Source: Campylobacterales bacterium (lineage in GTDB: Bacteria; Campylobacterota; Campylobacteria; Campylobacterales; Sulfurimonadaceae). Taken from it: a stretch of 64,000 bases of DNA. Each line of letters begins with the position of its first letter. Positions within the stretch are counted from its first letter, which is position 1. The DNA is taken from positions 108,859 to 172,858 of the forward strand of contig JAFGVE010000023.1 in assembly GCA_016938175.1 (NCBI GenBank), given 5' to 3'. Positions 43,062 to 52,022 of this stretch are shown here, piece by piece. A model generated the notes under the pieces. It did no database searches, was not told where the DNA came from, and worked only from the letters and a program-made list of their open reading frames with translations. The translations under genes were made by a program, and so were the position numbers.

Positions 43062-44477
43062 CTAAAGCTGTTTTTCCTCTCGAATACTATAACGCCACAG
43101 TATCTTTGGTGTCACCTCTTTTGCCTGTTTTGTCTCTATTGCTATCTCTACACCATCTTCATTTTTCAAAATTATATATTTGCCCTCTTCGTTTTGTACG
43201 GTCTCTACAAACTCTTCAAAGTTTTTACATACTTTGTCGTTGACACTATCAACAACCCACAAGCTAAAATGATGATCACCTCTGTTACTCTTATCTGCAA
43301 GTACTTTTAAAAGTACTATGCCTTCTTGCTTCTCTTTTTTAGCCCATTGCGCACTTAAAAGACTTAGTTGCAGTGGTGTGGAACGATATGAAGCTAAAAG
43401 ATTTCTCGTCAAAGGAGTAAATACATAGCCACCGTAAATAAAATAACGTGGCATTACATCATGCTCTAAAGTCTTTACAAAAAGTTCATCATCAGCAGTA
43501 CTGTTAAGCACTATTTTCACATCTTTAACTACACCATCTCGTAGTATTTCAAGTTCTATCTTCTCCCCTATCTGCTTTTTATCTACATAGTAAACAAAAG
43601 AGGTAAATTGTTCAGGGAAAAACTCAACTGTTGCATCATTTTCAATTTTGTGTCCATCAATTTTTAAAAGAATATCCCCTTTTAAAAGTTGCGTAAATAA
43701 AGAGGAGTTTTCTGAGACATCTAAAACCATTACACCGCTCTGTTCTTCACTCATTTTATAAACATCTCGAAGAGTTTCACTCTGCATATTTTGAGTACCT
43801 ACACCCAAATTTGCAAAACCATTACACACACCATCTTCCACATCTTTTAAAAAGTGCTGTACTATTTCAGAAGGTACAAGATAACCTATATTTTGCGACT
43901 CTTTTATCTGCTGCATCACAACACCAACAATTTTGCCATCACTTATAGCCGGACCACCACTATTTCCAGGATTTATCGCCGCATCTATTTGAATAGCTAA
44001 AAATATCTCTTGTGAATGTGCATAACGAGTATGTTCAATGCGTGAGACAACTCCTGCTGTAACACTTAAAGCATTACCACCCATAGGAAATCCATAAACA
44101 CTCACATTTTGTTGTAAGTCAGGTAGCTCTCCAATCTCCAAAGGAGCAACTCCATCAAAGAATGATTCATCTTTAACTTTTAAAAGTGCCAAGTCTACTT
44201 GATGAGAGATATACTCTACCTCTGCTTCATAACGTTTTGTCTCTCCGTAACGCTTCACTTCTATAAATGTCTCATTCGCAACAACATGGGCATTTGTAAG
44301 TATTCTATTGCCACTTATGACACTTCCGGAACCATGGGCACGTTTAATACTTGAGTTCCAAGGAATTGCGTAATTTGGCACCTTGGCTGTAGTATAAATT
44401 TTAACGATTGACTCTTTAATTGCAGAGTGCGCAAAAACTGCTATAGATGCAAACAAGAGAAGAAATAAAAGTCTCAT
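43062..44477 (-). CDS. Trypsin-like serine protease with PDZ domain (DegP/HtrA-like)
   Basis: A 471-residue secreted protease with a signal peptide (about 1-17). The triad is visible: His in RILTNAHVVANE, Asp in HQVDLALLKV, Ser in AAINPGNSGGPAISDGKIVGV. A PDZ-like domain follows (SGVMVLDVSENSSLFTQLLKGDILLKIDGHKI), then a second region of about 150 residues of unclear type (a probable second PDZ-like domain and C-terminal unit). The layout matches plant and bacterial DEG-type proteases with a degenerate second PDZ. It should degrade misfolded periplasmic proteins. It lies one base before the esterase gene. Confidence 0.85.
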   Translation of the reverse strand: MRLLFLLLFASIAVFAHSAIKESIVKIYTTAKVPNYAIPWNSSIKRAHGSGSVISGNRILTNAHVVANETFIEVKRYGETKRYEAEVEYISHQVDLALLKVKDESFFDGVAPLEIGELPDLQQNVSVYGFPMGGNALSVTAGVVSRIEHTRYAHSQEIFLAIQIDAAINPGNSGGPAISDGKIVGVVMQQIKESQNIGYLVPSEIVQHFLKDVEDGVCNGFANLGVGTQNMQSETLRDVYKMSEEQSGVMVLDVSENSSLFTQLLKGDILLKIDGHKIENDATVEFFPEQFTSFVYYVDKKQIGEKIELEILRDGVVKDVKIVLNSTADDELFVKTLEHDVMPRYFIYGGYVFTPLTRNLLASYRSTPLQLSLLSAQWAKKEKQEGIVLLKVLADKSNRGDHHFSLWVVDSVNDKVCKNFEEFVETVQNEEGKYIILKNEDGVEIAIETKQAKEVTPKILWRYSIREEKQL

Positions 44478-44478
44478 T

Positions 44479-45027
44479 TTAAAAACTCACAATCGTTTTA
44501 AAATGTCTCTCAAAACCATCAAAACTGTGTGAGCCACCCTCTTCTATGATCATCTTTGCTTTTGGAAACTTTGTCATGGCTTTAGAGTAGTCAAGGGTCT
44601 CATCACCCTTTTGTAAAAGAAGCAGGAACAACTCATCTTTACACTCTTTTACTTCATACTTGAAAAGTGAGTTTATATGTTTATCATTCCACTCAAACGT
44701 ACTGCCATCGTAGTAGTGAGGGAAATGACCCTTTGTTAGCAAAAGAGTCTCATAGGGATATATGGAAGGGTTAATGAGTACGGCTTTTAAATTGTACTTA
44801 TGTGCAAGATAGATAGAGTAAAAACCTCCTAAAGAGGAGCCTACAAGTGTAAGATTTTCTCTATCTAAATTCTCTAAAATCTCTTCAAGTGTCTGAATAG
44901 CCAGGTCAGGAATATACGAGAGAGAAGGAGCTAAAAAAGGGATATTTTGCGATTTACAATACTCTCGCATCATCGAAGATTTTACGCCAAGTCCATGACC
45001 GCCGTATCCATGTATGTAGAGTATCAT
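44479..45027 (-). CDS. YqiA/UPF0227-type esterase
   Basis: A 182-residue alpha/beta-hydrolase of the small YqiA family. It starts MILYIHGYGGHGLGVKSSMM (HGxxG oxyanion turn), has the nucleophile elbow VGSSLGGFYSIYLAHKYNL, the INPSIYPYE block typical of YqiA, the acidic site near LLQKGDETLDY and the histidine in EEGGSHSFDGFE. It should hydrolyse short acyl or aryl esters or a coenzyme-A thioester; the natural substrate is unknown. It sits between glyS and the protease gene on the same strand. Confidence 0.82.
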   Translation of the reverse strand: MILYIHGYGGHGLGVKSSMMREYCKSQNIPFLAPSLSYIPDLAIQTLEEILENLDRENLTLVGSSLGGFYSIYLAHKYNLKAVLINPSIYPYETLLLTKGHFPHYYDGSTFEWNDKHINSLFKYEVKECKDELFLLLLQKGDETLDYSKAMTKFPKAKMIIEEGGSHSFDGFERHFKTIVSF

Positions 45028-45040
45028 AAAATCTCTCCTT

Positions 45041-47062
45041 TTATATACTCACTTCTTTAATATCTGCAATTTGAAGTATGCTTTTGTATATAGAAGCTAC
45101 AAGTGTTTTTCTATTGTTTTTAAGTGCTTCATTTTCTGCATTAACCATCACATCAGTAAAAAAAGCATCTAGTTCAGGTTTTAAACCTAAAAGTGCATCA
45201 AGTTCAGCCTCATAACTTTCATAACTTTGTGAAGATACAGCCGAGTAACGCTCATAGAGTCTCTTTTCAGCTTCATCTTCAAAGAGAGAAACTTCTACTG
45301 TAGAGAGTGCCGTTAAATCTATGTCTTTAGTAATATTTGCAACACGTTTAAACGTAGAACTCACTTCATCAAAGCCATCAGAATTCACAAGAGCATTGAG
45401 TGCTTCAATTTTTTGTGCAATAGCTAAAAGCTCACGCTCTCCAGATACTAAAACTGCTTCAATTACCGAAGGGTTTACATCTTTATATGACTTACGGATA
45501 CGCTCTAATATAAAAGCCTCTAACTTTTCAAAGTCTATAGGAGCGTACTCTTTTGCAAGCTCTTTTATAGTTGTTACAATATCGAAACTAAAGTTGTACT
45601 TATTGACTATACGAACAACACCATTGACTGCACGACGTAATGCAAAAGGGTCACGGGAACCAGTTGGAATCTGATTTGCAGAAAAGAGTGCTAAAAGTGT
45701 GTCAAGTTTAATACTCATAGCAACTATAGCACTTAGAGGTGTAGAAGGAAGTTCGCTCTCTTCACCATCTGGAAGATACTGCTCTTTTATGGCAAGAGCT
45801 ACTGCACTACTCTCTCCTTGCTCAACTGCATAGTATGAACCCATAAGCCCTTGAAGTTCTGTAAACTCATACACCATTTCACTCATAAGATCAGCTTTTG
45901 CAAGGTTTACTGCACGTGTCAAATCTTCATTTTTTGCATCTATTTTATAGAGTTCAAAAAGACTCTGCGCAATTTTTCCCTCTCTTGCTATTTTGTCTTG
46001 TACACTTCCAAGACCTTTAAAGAAGGTAATTTTCTCTAAACCAGCTGTACTCAGACCTGATTTTAAGTCATTTTCCCAGAAAAAGAGTGCATCTGCTAAA
46101 CGTGGACGAAGTACAACTTCATTTCCTTTTATAACTTCACTAAAATCATCTGTGAGTGCGTTTGAAACAACTACAAATTTGTTGAGTAGTTTTCCATCTT
46201 TATATACTGGAAAGTAGCGTTGGTGTTCTTTCATCGAAGTAACGATAACCTCAGGAGGCAATTTTAAAAAAGCTTCATCAAAACTTCCCAAAAGAGCTGT
46301 TGGATTTTCTGTAATTGCAACAACTTCTTCGAAAAGTTCTTCATCAACTTCTACGTTTATACTGTACTGGCTTTCAAGTTTTGTAAAATCATCACGTATC
46401 TTTTGGGCACGCTCCTCTTGAAAAAGTGTCACACCACCATTTTTCAGTACTTCAAAGTACTCTTTTGCACCATTAATTGCCAAAGGACCAAACTTTGCAA
46501 TACGGTGTAAAAACGTCACTTTTGAAGAGTTAACTCCAAAAAGTTCAAGAGGCACTAATGCATCATCTAACATCACGTTTACCCAGCGGATAGGACGAAT
46601 AAAACTCTCATCCGAACTTCCCCAACGCATACTTTTTCCAAAATCCAAAGAGTTAATCCAAGACTTTATTATCTCAGGTAGTAACTCAGTTGCATTACGA
46701 CCTTTTACATCTTTTTTATAATAAAGAACTTCTTTGCCATCTTTTTGTGCTGTACTAAGTTCTTCTAATGAAACACCGCATTTTTTTGCAAAGCCGTTTG
46801 CCGCAGGAGTTGCAACACCATCTTTATATGCTACTGCCAAAGGAGCACCAAAAAACTCCTCTACAGAGTCCTCTTGAGCTGTTTGAAACTCTCTATGCCA
46901 AACCACTAAACGACGTGGCGTATAGTAAAACTCAAACTCACAAAGAAGTGAATACTCTTCTAAAATTTTTGCGTATTTTTTCTCTATATTTTGTAACTCT
47001 TTTAACAGGGGAACAGCAGGAAGCTCTTCTACACCTATCTCAATCAGTAATGGCTTTAACAT
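45041..47062 (-). CDS. glyS: Glycyl-tRNA synthetase beta subunit GlyS
   Basis: A beta subunit of about 673 residues of the bacterial alpha2-beta2 glycyl-tRNA synthetase, responsible for tRNA binding; the catalytic alpha subunit GlyQ is not in the window. Diagnostic segments are LLIEIGVEELPA at the start, FFGAPLAVAYKDG, SMRWGS and PIRWV, PPEVIVTSMKEHQRYFPV, the HD-like region with LADALFFWENDLK, and SRDPFALRRAVNG. I chose ATG 47062 because family members start directly with the LLIEIGVEELP strand; an ATG at 47104 would add 14 residues and has no clear ribosome-binding site. Confidence 0.95.
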   Translation of the reverse strand: MLKPLLIEIGVEELPAVPLLKELQNIEKKYAKILEEYSLLCEFEFYYTPRRLVVWHREFQTAQEDSVEEFFGAPLAVAYKDGVATPAANGFAKKCGVSLEELSTAQKDGKEVLYYKKDVKGRNATELLPEIIKSWINSLDFGKSMRWGSSDESFIRPIRWVNVMLDDALVPLELFGVNSSKVTFLHRIAKFGPLAINGAKEYFEVLKNGGVTLFQEERAQKIRDDFTKLESQYSINVEVDEELFEEVVAITENPTALLGSFDEAFLKLPPEVIVTSMKEHQRYFPVYKDGKLLNKFVVVSNALTDDFSEVIKGNEVVLRPRLADALFFWENDLKSGLSTAGLEKITFFKGLGSVQDKIAREGKIAQSLFELYKIDAKNEDLTRAVNLAKADLMSEMVYEFTELQGLMGSYYAVEQGESSAVALAIKEQYLPDGEESELPSTPLSAIVAMSIKLDTLLALFSANQIPTGSRDPFALRRAVNGVVRIVNKYNFSFDIVTTIKELAKEYAPIDFEKLEAFILERIRKSYKDVNPSVIEAVLVSGERELLAIAQKIEALNALVNSDGFDEVSSTFKRVANITKDIDLTALSTVEVSLFEDEAEKRLYERYSAVSSQSYESYEAELDALLGLKPELDAFFTDVMVNAENEALKNNRKTLVASIYKSILQIADIKEVSI

Positions 47063-47164
47063 ATTTGTACTCTTTTGTGTATAAATTGATGCGATTTTAT
47101 CCATAATTTGGTTAAGAAGTGCTTTGTTATACTTAGGTCAATTATTTTATACAAAGGATGTGTG

Positions 47165-47794
47165 ATGAAAAAAATTCTAACTGCACTGTTATTTGCAGCT
47201 GCCTTATCTGCAAATGGTCTACATAACGCAAAAATTTTAGAAACTATGAGTAGCGGAGGCTACACTTACATGAAAGTAAGTGAAGATAAAAAAGAGTTCT
47301 GGATAGCAATGACACAAAGAGAAGTAAAAGTCGGAGAGAGTATAGAATTTACTGAACAAGGGTGGATGCAAAACTTTCACTCAAAAACCCTCAACAGAGA
47401 CTTTGATGCTATTCTCTTTGCGGCAGACAAAACGACTCCAGCTATAGAAAGACTTCAAAAAAGTACAAAAAGTGTGATGGATTCTCAGTATAAAGAGAGT
47501 GGAACAATTACTATTGCCGAACTTTTTAAAAATAGAGAACAATATGCAGGAAAAAATGTAACAATCAAAGCAAAAGTCACAAAAACTTCTCTTGGTATTA
47601 TGAAACTTAATTGGGTGCATCTTCAAGATGGAAGTAACTTTGAAGGTATGAATGACGTAGTGCTCACAACAACCCACAAAGTACCTGCACAAGGTGATAT
47701 TGTCAAGGCAACGGGAAAAGTTGTTGTAGACAAAGATTTTGGCTACGGTTATTTTTATCCGGTTATAATACAAGAAGCCGGATTTGTAAAATAA
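47165..47794 (+). CDS. Secreted OB-fold protein (NrfJ-like)
   Basis: A 209-residue periplasmic protein with a signal peptide (about 1-18, ending ALSANG). Residues about 20-80 (AKILETMSSGGYTYMKVSEDKKEFWIAM) resemble the NrfJ-type beta-domain found in Campylobacterota. The C-terminal half (about 115-205: ITIAELFKNREQYAGKNVTIKAKVTK, NWVHLQDGSNFEGMNDVVLTT) is an OB-fold of the tRNA_anti-like type, common in secreted proteins of unknown role. ATG 47165 is chosen because AAAGGATG lies just upstream and a signal peptide begins there; an in-frame TTG at 47108 is unlikely. It stands alone between glyS (divergent) and the SOR gene. Confidence 0.72.
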   Translation: MKKILTALLFAAALSANGLHNAKILETMSSGGYTYMKVSEDKKEFWIAMTQREVKVGESIEFTEQGWMQNFHSKTLNRDFDAILFAADKTTPAIERLQKSTKSVMDSQYKESGTITIAELFKNREQYAGKNVTIKAKVTKTSLGIMKLNWVHLQDGSNFEGMNDVVLTTTHKVPAQGDIVKATGKVVVDKDFGYGYFYPVIIQEAGFVK

Positions 47795-47859
47795 TCTTAT
47801 GTAATACTTAAATAAGACAAATATACTCTGATTTATGTTTATGTAAAAGATTTTGCAGA

Positions 47860-47865
47860 TACAAT
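47860..47865 (+). promoter_or_regulatory. Possible -10 box of the superoxide reductase gene
   Basis: TACAAT at 47860-47865 is followed by a 32-base leader and a strong AAGGA ribosome-binding sequence before ATG 47898. No -35 hexamer is evident. The TCTTAT/ATAAGA inverted repeat around 47795-47816 could be a weak terminator of the upstream gene. Confidence 0.4.
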
Positions 47866-47897
47866 ACCGCTAACTTTAAATAAAAAAAGGAAAAAAC

Positions 47898-48284
47898 ATG
47901 CCAAAGATTAACAAATACGTAGACATCGACACTGTTGAGAGAGAAGCGAAAAAAGACCTTATTGACCGTCACTCTCCATTCATTCACTGTGAAACTACAG
48001 CAAAAGCAGGTGAACCGTTTCAAGTAACTGTAAAAATGGGTAACGAGTATACTCACCCAGATGATTTCGATCACTACATCGAGTCTGTTACACTTTTCAA
48101 CGGTGAAACTAAACTTGCTGAAGCTACTTACATCCCAGGAACTCTTGGAAATGTTAAAGCTCACAACACTACAACTTTTACTATCATCCCAACTGGTAAA
48201 AAACTTAACCTAATCGCGCACGGTTACTGTACTAAACACGGTGTTTGGGAAGGAACTCCAGTAGAAGTATCTGTAGAAGAATAG
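47898..48284 (+). CDS. Superoxide reductase (class II, neelaredoxin type)
   Basis: A 128-residue cytoplasmic non-heme iron enzyme that reduces superoxide to hydrogen peroxide without making oxygen. The mononuclear iron ligands of the family are all present: His25 (DRHSPF), His53 and His59 (HPDDFDHYIESV), Cys111 and His114 (GYCTKHGVWEG). It lacks the N-terminal desulforedoxin centre, so it is the class II form. The catalytic loop has Asp23-Arg24 where most relatives have Glu-Lys. The gene has its own promoter-like TACAAT, a very good ribosome-binding site and a bidirectional terminator, which points to a single, highly expressed gene. Confidence 0.9.
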   Translation: MPKINKYVDIDTVEREAKKDLIDRHSPFIHCETTAKAGEPFQVTVKMGNEYTHPDDFDHYIESVTLFNGETKLAEATYIPGTLGNVKAHNTTTFTIIPTGKKLNLIAHGYCTKHGVWEGTPVEVSVEE

Positions 48285-48297
48285 TCTACTTTCCTCT

Positions 48298-48323
48298 AAA
48301 CAAAGGCTCTTTAGCCTTTGTTT
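48298..48323. terminator. Bidirectional rho-independent terminator between the SOR gene and dgt
   Basis: AAACAAAGGCT (48298-48308) and AGCCTTTGTTT (48313-48323) form a perfect 11-bp stem with a CTTT loop. The A-rich and T-rich ends supply a U-rich 3' end on both strands. The hairpin is 13 bases after the SOR stop codon and 12 bases after the dgt stop on the opposite strand, so it can stop both convergent transcripts. Confidence 0.85.
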
Positions 48324-48335
48324 AAAACTTCACAA

Positions 48336-49778
48336 CTACATGGCATTGAGTGTCTGATACTCTTTAAGTGCAAAATCATCTGTCATACCACTAACATAAT
48401 CAGTTAACAATCTTACTCTGTAATACCACTCTAGTAAAGCGTACTTTTCTGCATCGTCTTTATCTAGCTTATCAACATCATTTTGGTATGCTACTATCTG
48501 TTTTGAAGACAACCTTTTAACTAGCCTCATAGATATAAAACAATCAATTTTTTTATCTTCCAACAACTTCGTAAAATCCTCTGTACTTAGTTCTAAAAGA
48601 GGTTTATATATATTTAACAGTCCGTTCACAATGCTATAGCCTTGAAGTTCTAACTCTTGAACATCTTTGTTTTGGTATATGTACTTTAGAGATATTTTTT
48701 CAAGTATTTTAATGGCTTTAAAAAATTTACTCTCTTCACTAAAGTCTAAAAGCGCAGAATTAAAATCTCCGTTAAATATACTCTCATGTTTTTCCAAGTA
48801 AACATCTACAACATGGTAGACTAAAGCTGTAACCAACTGTGCTCTTACAAGTGTAAAGAACATGTTAAACTGGTATGGTTTTTCATTTTGTTTTGCTTTT
48901 TGGTACTTATCTTCTATGACCTCTAGCAAATAACTCTCATCTGCCTCTTCACACTCAGTCTTTATGAGGTGATATACTTTATCTAAACTCAATATACCTT
49001 TTTCAACACTATCTTCCAAGTCAGCCGTAAGGTACGATATATCATCCGCAGCTTCCATAATGTACGTGAGTGGAAACCTATGCCCCGCTTTTACATCTAA
49101 TGTCTCTTGAACCTTCTTTATAAACTCTTTTTCGCTGTAGTAAAATCCGGGCTTTTTACATAGATAGTCCAATGGAGTGCCTTTAGCAGGTTTCTCTTCA
49201 AAAGCTCCTCTTGTGTACTTTAAAACTGCTAATATCTGAGTATAAGAAAGATTGAGTCTTTGAAGTTTTGTTATCACACGGATGGCTTGTGCATTTCCAT
49301 CATAGTTGCAAATATCTCTTGCTAACAGCTCTTTTAATTCTTTTAGCTCATCGGAACTAGCATCAAATTTATGAAGTATTGGGAGTGCATTATTTTGCAT
49401 CCACTTGTTTATGGTCTGCTCTGCAAAATGCCCAAAAGGAGGATTTCCTATGTCATGCAGAAGACTTGTCATCTCAGCAGTAGATACAAAAGCGTTTTCA
49501 AGCTCTTCTAGGTGGTACTTTTCTAAACCTTCCTCTTTTAGTTTTGAGAGTATTGTTTTAGCTATGAATCTTGCTGTTTGCCCTACTTCTAGTGAATGTG
49601 TTAAACGTGTACGAATGGACGCATTAAGCTCTAGTGCAAATACTTGTGTTCTTTTTTGCAGCCTTCTAAATGCAGGTGCAGATAAGATTCTCCCTCTATC
49701 ACTCTCAATAGATACATCAATAGAACTTGATGGGTAAAACTCTCTATCTAATGTTATCTTTTTTGTATAATCTATCAT
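48336..49778 (-). CDS. dgt: Deoxyguanosinetriphosphate triphosphohydrolase (dGTPase)
   Basis: A 480-residue HD-domain enzyme that cleaves dGTP (or dNTPs) to the nucleoside and tripolyphosphate. The start DREFYPSSSIDVSIESDRGRILSAPAFRRLQKRTQVF is a dGTPase feature. The HD metal site is in THSLEVGQTARFIA and LLHDIGNPPFGHFAEQ, and EAADDISYLTADLEDSVEKG supplies the last ligands. Bacterial dGTPases can starve phages of dNTPs. The start overlaps the DUF2779 gene's stop by 4 bases, so dgt is the last gene of the long minus-strand series from sbcD. A terminator lies just after it. Confidence 0.93.
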   Translation of the reverse strand: MIDYTKKITLDREFYPSSSIDVSIESDRGRILSAPAFRRLQKRTQVFALELNASIRTRLTHSLEVGQTARFIAKTILSKLKEEGLEKYHLEELENAFVSTAEMTSLLHDIGNPPFGHFAEQTINKWMQNNALPILHKFDASSDELKELKELLARDICNYDGNAQAIRVITKLQRLNLSYTQILAVLKYTRGAFEEKPAKGTPLDYLCKKPGFYYSEKEFIKKVQETLDVKAGHRFPLTYIMEAADDISYLTADLEDSVEKGILSLDKVYHLIKTECEEADESYLLEVIEDKYQKAKQNEKPYQFNMFFTLVRAQLVTALVYHVVDVYLEKHESIFNGDFNSALLDFSEESKFFKAIKILEKISLKYIYQNKDVQELELQGYSIVNGLLNIYKPLLELSTEDFTKLLEDKKIDCFISMRLVKRLSSKQIVAYQNDVDKLDKDDAEKYALLEWYYRVRLLTDYVSGMTDDFALKEYQTLNAM

Positions 49779-51256
49779 CTAACAACCTCTCTTAGTTTTT
49801 TATGAATCTCCACCATCGCCAAAGTATCTAACTTACAATACTCAAGTAGTGAATCTCTCATCTTTTGCTTCTCTGCATCACTTAACTTACTTAGGTTTGC
49901 AAAAGCGTTCATAGCTTGTGAGCCGTTTTGTACACCATCTAACTCTTTGTATGCTTTTTCAAACTCAGGCACGAGTGCAGGAAGTACATACTTTATAGAG
50001 TAACTTCCTTGCATAGCTGGCGTCACATACCACTTTTTCTGAAAAGGAATCATCAGATCTTGCATGTTTTCGTTTATGGCTAAAAGATGCCAACTCAAGT
50101 CTGGAAAACTCTTTGCAAGTCTAACTATAACACCCTTTTCAAAACTCATGTTATAAGCCAGTACCATTACACAGCTTGGTATGTCCTCACAAAGTCTTTT
50201 AGCTAACTCGAATCTACTATCTATACTATCTTGTGAGAGGTACTCTTTGTGTTCTAGTGTCCCGTCTTCATGCTCTATGTGAAGCGAGTACTGAAAAGGA
50301 ATCTGCTCGAAAGGTTTTATGCCTTTAAACTCAGGTATAGCTTGTTGATACGTCTCAAAGTCTAAATGGTAAATAGGATAAGTAAAGTTTTGTAAAAAAG
50401 AGTTTATGTTTTCTTTGTCTATGTAGCTTGTTTTTGATTTGTAGTTTTGAACGGCTTGCGCTTGATTTGCTGTCATATCAAAGTCATCTGGTACGTCTTC
50501 TATGTTTATGATTCCTCGGCTATAAAGCTCTACTTGTTTTTTACTTCCAAGGTTAAAAATGTTAAATATAGAATACTCAGGTATGGCTCTTTGAACTCTC
50601 CAACAGTACTCTTTAGCATCACACTCATACGGTTTGTTACAATGCTTTCCAATGTCTATATTTGGTTCATCTTCCCTGTTACGTAAGTAAACTTCAAACT
50701 CTTCTAAAATGGTTGGGATATTTGCTTGTAACTCTACTACTTCACTTGTGACATCTACTACTTTGAACAACTCGTTTATATCTAGCTCATCACCTCTTAC
50801 ATACTCGTTGTTTATGTGTACTACATTTGCACTTTTTACACTGAAGCCTAAGTTTTCAAGTACATAATACTGAATGGAGACATCATGCAGGTAGATATCT
50901 TTTACCTCTGTGGAGCTTTTCACTTCATATATGCTCACACCATCACCATCTATATGTAAAATGTCAACCATAATGAGTATGCCATCAAAGTTAAACGTAG
51001 CTTCGTAGATATCTTGCACGCCATCTTCCAACCACTGCTTTGTAGTAGCGATCATCTCAGCATAGTCTCTTGTAAAAGCCACTTCCCTACCCTCAGGAAA
51101 AAGCTCACATGCAAAGTCTCCAACGACATTTCCAGTTTCAAACACAGCTTGAGCTGCTTCATCTGGCGGTGTTAGCACACTTGGCTTATACTTTTTAAGC
51201 CAAAGTGCTTTGGGGCATTGGATTCCGCGAGTGTAGAGGGATTTAGATAGGTTCAT
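49775..51256 (-). CDS. DUF2779 protein: Cas4-like nuclease fused to a DnaQ-like exonuclease domain
   Basis: A 493-residue protein with two nuclease-like halves. The N-terminal PD-(D/E)XK part has GILIMVDILHIDGDGVSIYEVKSS (D...ExK) and four cysteines that could hold an Fe-S cluster as in Cas4 and AddB: Cys14 (RGIQCPKALW) plus HCNKPYECDAKEYC. The second half (DUF2779) starts near residue 290 with IYHLDFETYQQAIPEF, a DxE exonuclease motif, and ends YCKLDTLAMVEIH, a YxxxD motif like the DEDDy exonucleases. Its biological role is unknown; a DNA or RNA end-processing role is an inference. Its start overlaps the DUF6602 gene by 14 bases. ATG 51256 is chosen over TTG 51259. Confidence 0.82.
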   Translation of the reverse strand: MNLSKSLYTRGIQCPKALWLKKYKPSVLTPPDEAAQAVFETGNVVGDFACELFPEGREVAFTRDYAEMIATTKQWLEDGVQDIYEATFNFDGILIMVDILHIDGDGVSIYEVKSSTEVKDIYLHDVSIQYYVLENLGFSVKSANVVHINNEYVRGDELDINELFKVVDVTSEVVELQANIPTILEEFEVYLRNREDEPNIDIGKHCNKPYECDAKEYCWRVQRAIPEYSIFNIFNLGSKKQVELYSRGIINIEDVPDDFDMTANQAQAVQNYKSKTSYIDKENINSFLQNFTYPIYHLDFETYQQAIPEFKGIKPFEQIPFQYSLHIEHEDGTLEHKEYLSQDSIDSRFELAKRLCEDIPSCVMVLAYNMSFEKGVIVRLAKSFPDLSWHLLAINENMQDLMIPFQKKWYVTPAMQGSYSIKYVLPALVPEFEKAYKELDGVQNGSQAMNAFANLSKLSDAEKQKMRDSLLEYCKLDTLAMVEIHKKLREVVR

Positions 51257-52022
51257 CAATTATTCTACTATCTAATAAGTATGGTTCTTTTGTTCCTGCT
51301 GGAAACCATAAGCTATCATTTTCATCAGTAAAGTATGTAATTAGGTTATATATGAAATACCCCATTGCTAAATTATCATCAAATTTATATAAATGCCATT
51401 TATAATAATCTTCTTCAAAAGTACAATTAGGATTATAATCCCAAAATTTTATAAACTTATTATCTCCTAAACAAATATGGTTTATCACATTATTTAGGCT
51501 TCTATTAGTATCATATTGAATCTTATCTAAAAGATTTTTTTCATTCGAAAAAGCTACTTCATATGCAAATATTCCTGAATATATTTTTTCATTTTTATGC
51601 TCATTAATTTTTGATATGTTTCTTTTAAACTTATCAACTATATCAATAACTTTATTAGCTCTCAAGGTTGCTTTTACTTCAATTATTCCTTTAACAGAAT
51701 GAACATCTACTACAACTAGATCATCAGATTTATACAAAGTTGGTCTTGTTTTATCATACAGTAAAATATCTAGCTCATTACTGTTATATTCTAAATTATT
51801 TCTTCTTGTTTCATAAACATTATCTTGTCTTTGATTGAAAACTACAAACCCTCTTGAAACTCCAATATTCTCTGGTAAATACCTAGCTATAAAATCTTTC
51901 AGTAAAGATTCTTGATAGCCTCCAGTTGTAGAATGATGTGTGTACCCAATTAAGTAAGTTATTCTCTCTTTTAGTGCCATAAATTCATTATTTATACTCT
52001 CATAGTAAAGCTTCATTGACAT
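51243..52022 (-). CDS. DUF6602 protein, PD-(D/E)XK nuclease-like; putative defence effector
   Basis: A 259-residue protein of the DUF6602 type. The nuclease-like core has YQESLLKDFIARYLPENIGVSRGFVV, NELDILLYD with Asp85 and KGIIEVKATL with Glu115 and Lys117, the D...ExK spacing of PD-(D/E)XK enzymes. I did not see a DNA-binding domain; the last third (WDYNPNCTFEEDYYKWHLY onward) is not assigned. DUF6602 proteins occur in defence islands (family knowledge). The start overlaps the Rad50-like ATPase gene by 10 bases and is preceded by AAGGA. It may be the effector of the system described at 52013-56715, since the upstream genes lack an obvious nuclease. Low G+C like its neighbours. Confidence 0.72.
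   Translation of the reverse strand: MSMKLYYESINNEFMALKERITYLIGYTHHSTTGGYQESLLKDFIARYLPENIGVSRGFVVFNQRQDNVYETRRNNLEYNSNELDILLYDKTRPTLYKSDDLVVVDVHSVKGIIEVKATLRANKVIDIVDKFKRNISKINEHKNEKIYSGIFAYEVAFSNEKNLLDKIQYDTNRSLNNVINHICLGDNKFIKFWDYNPNCTFEEDYYKWHLYKFDDNLAMGYFIYNLITYFTDENDSLWFPAGTKEPYLLDSRIIDEPI

Noticed and set aside
47381..47773. Minus-strand open frame of 130 codons
   Set aside because: It is antisense to the OB-fold protein gene and rich in Cys/Phe as expected for a shadow frame.
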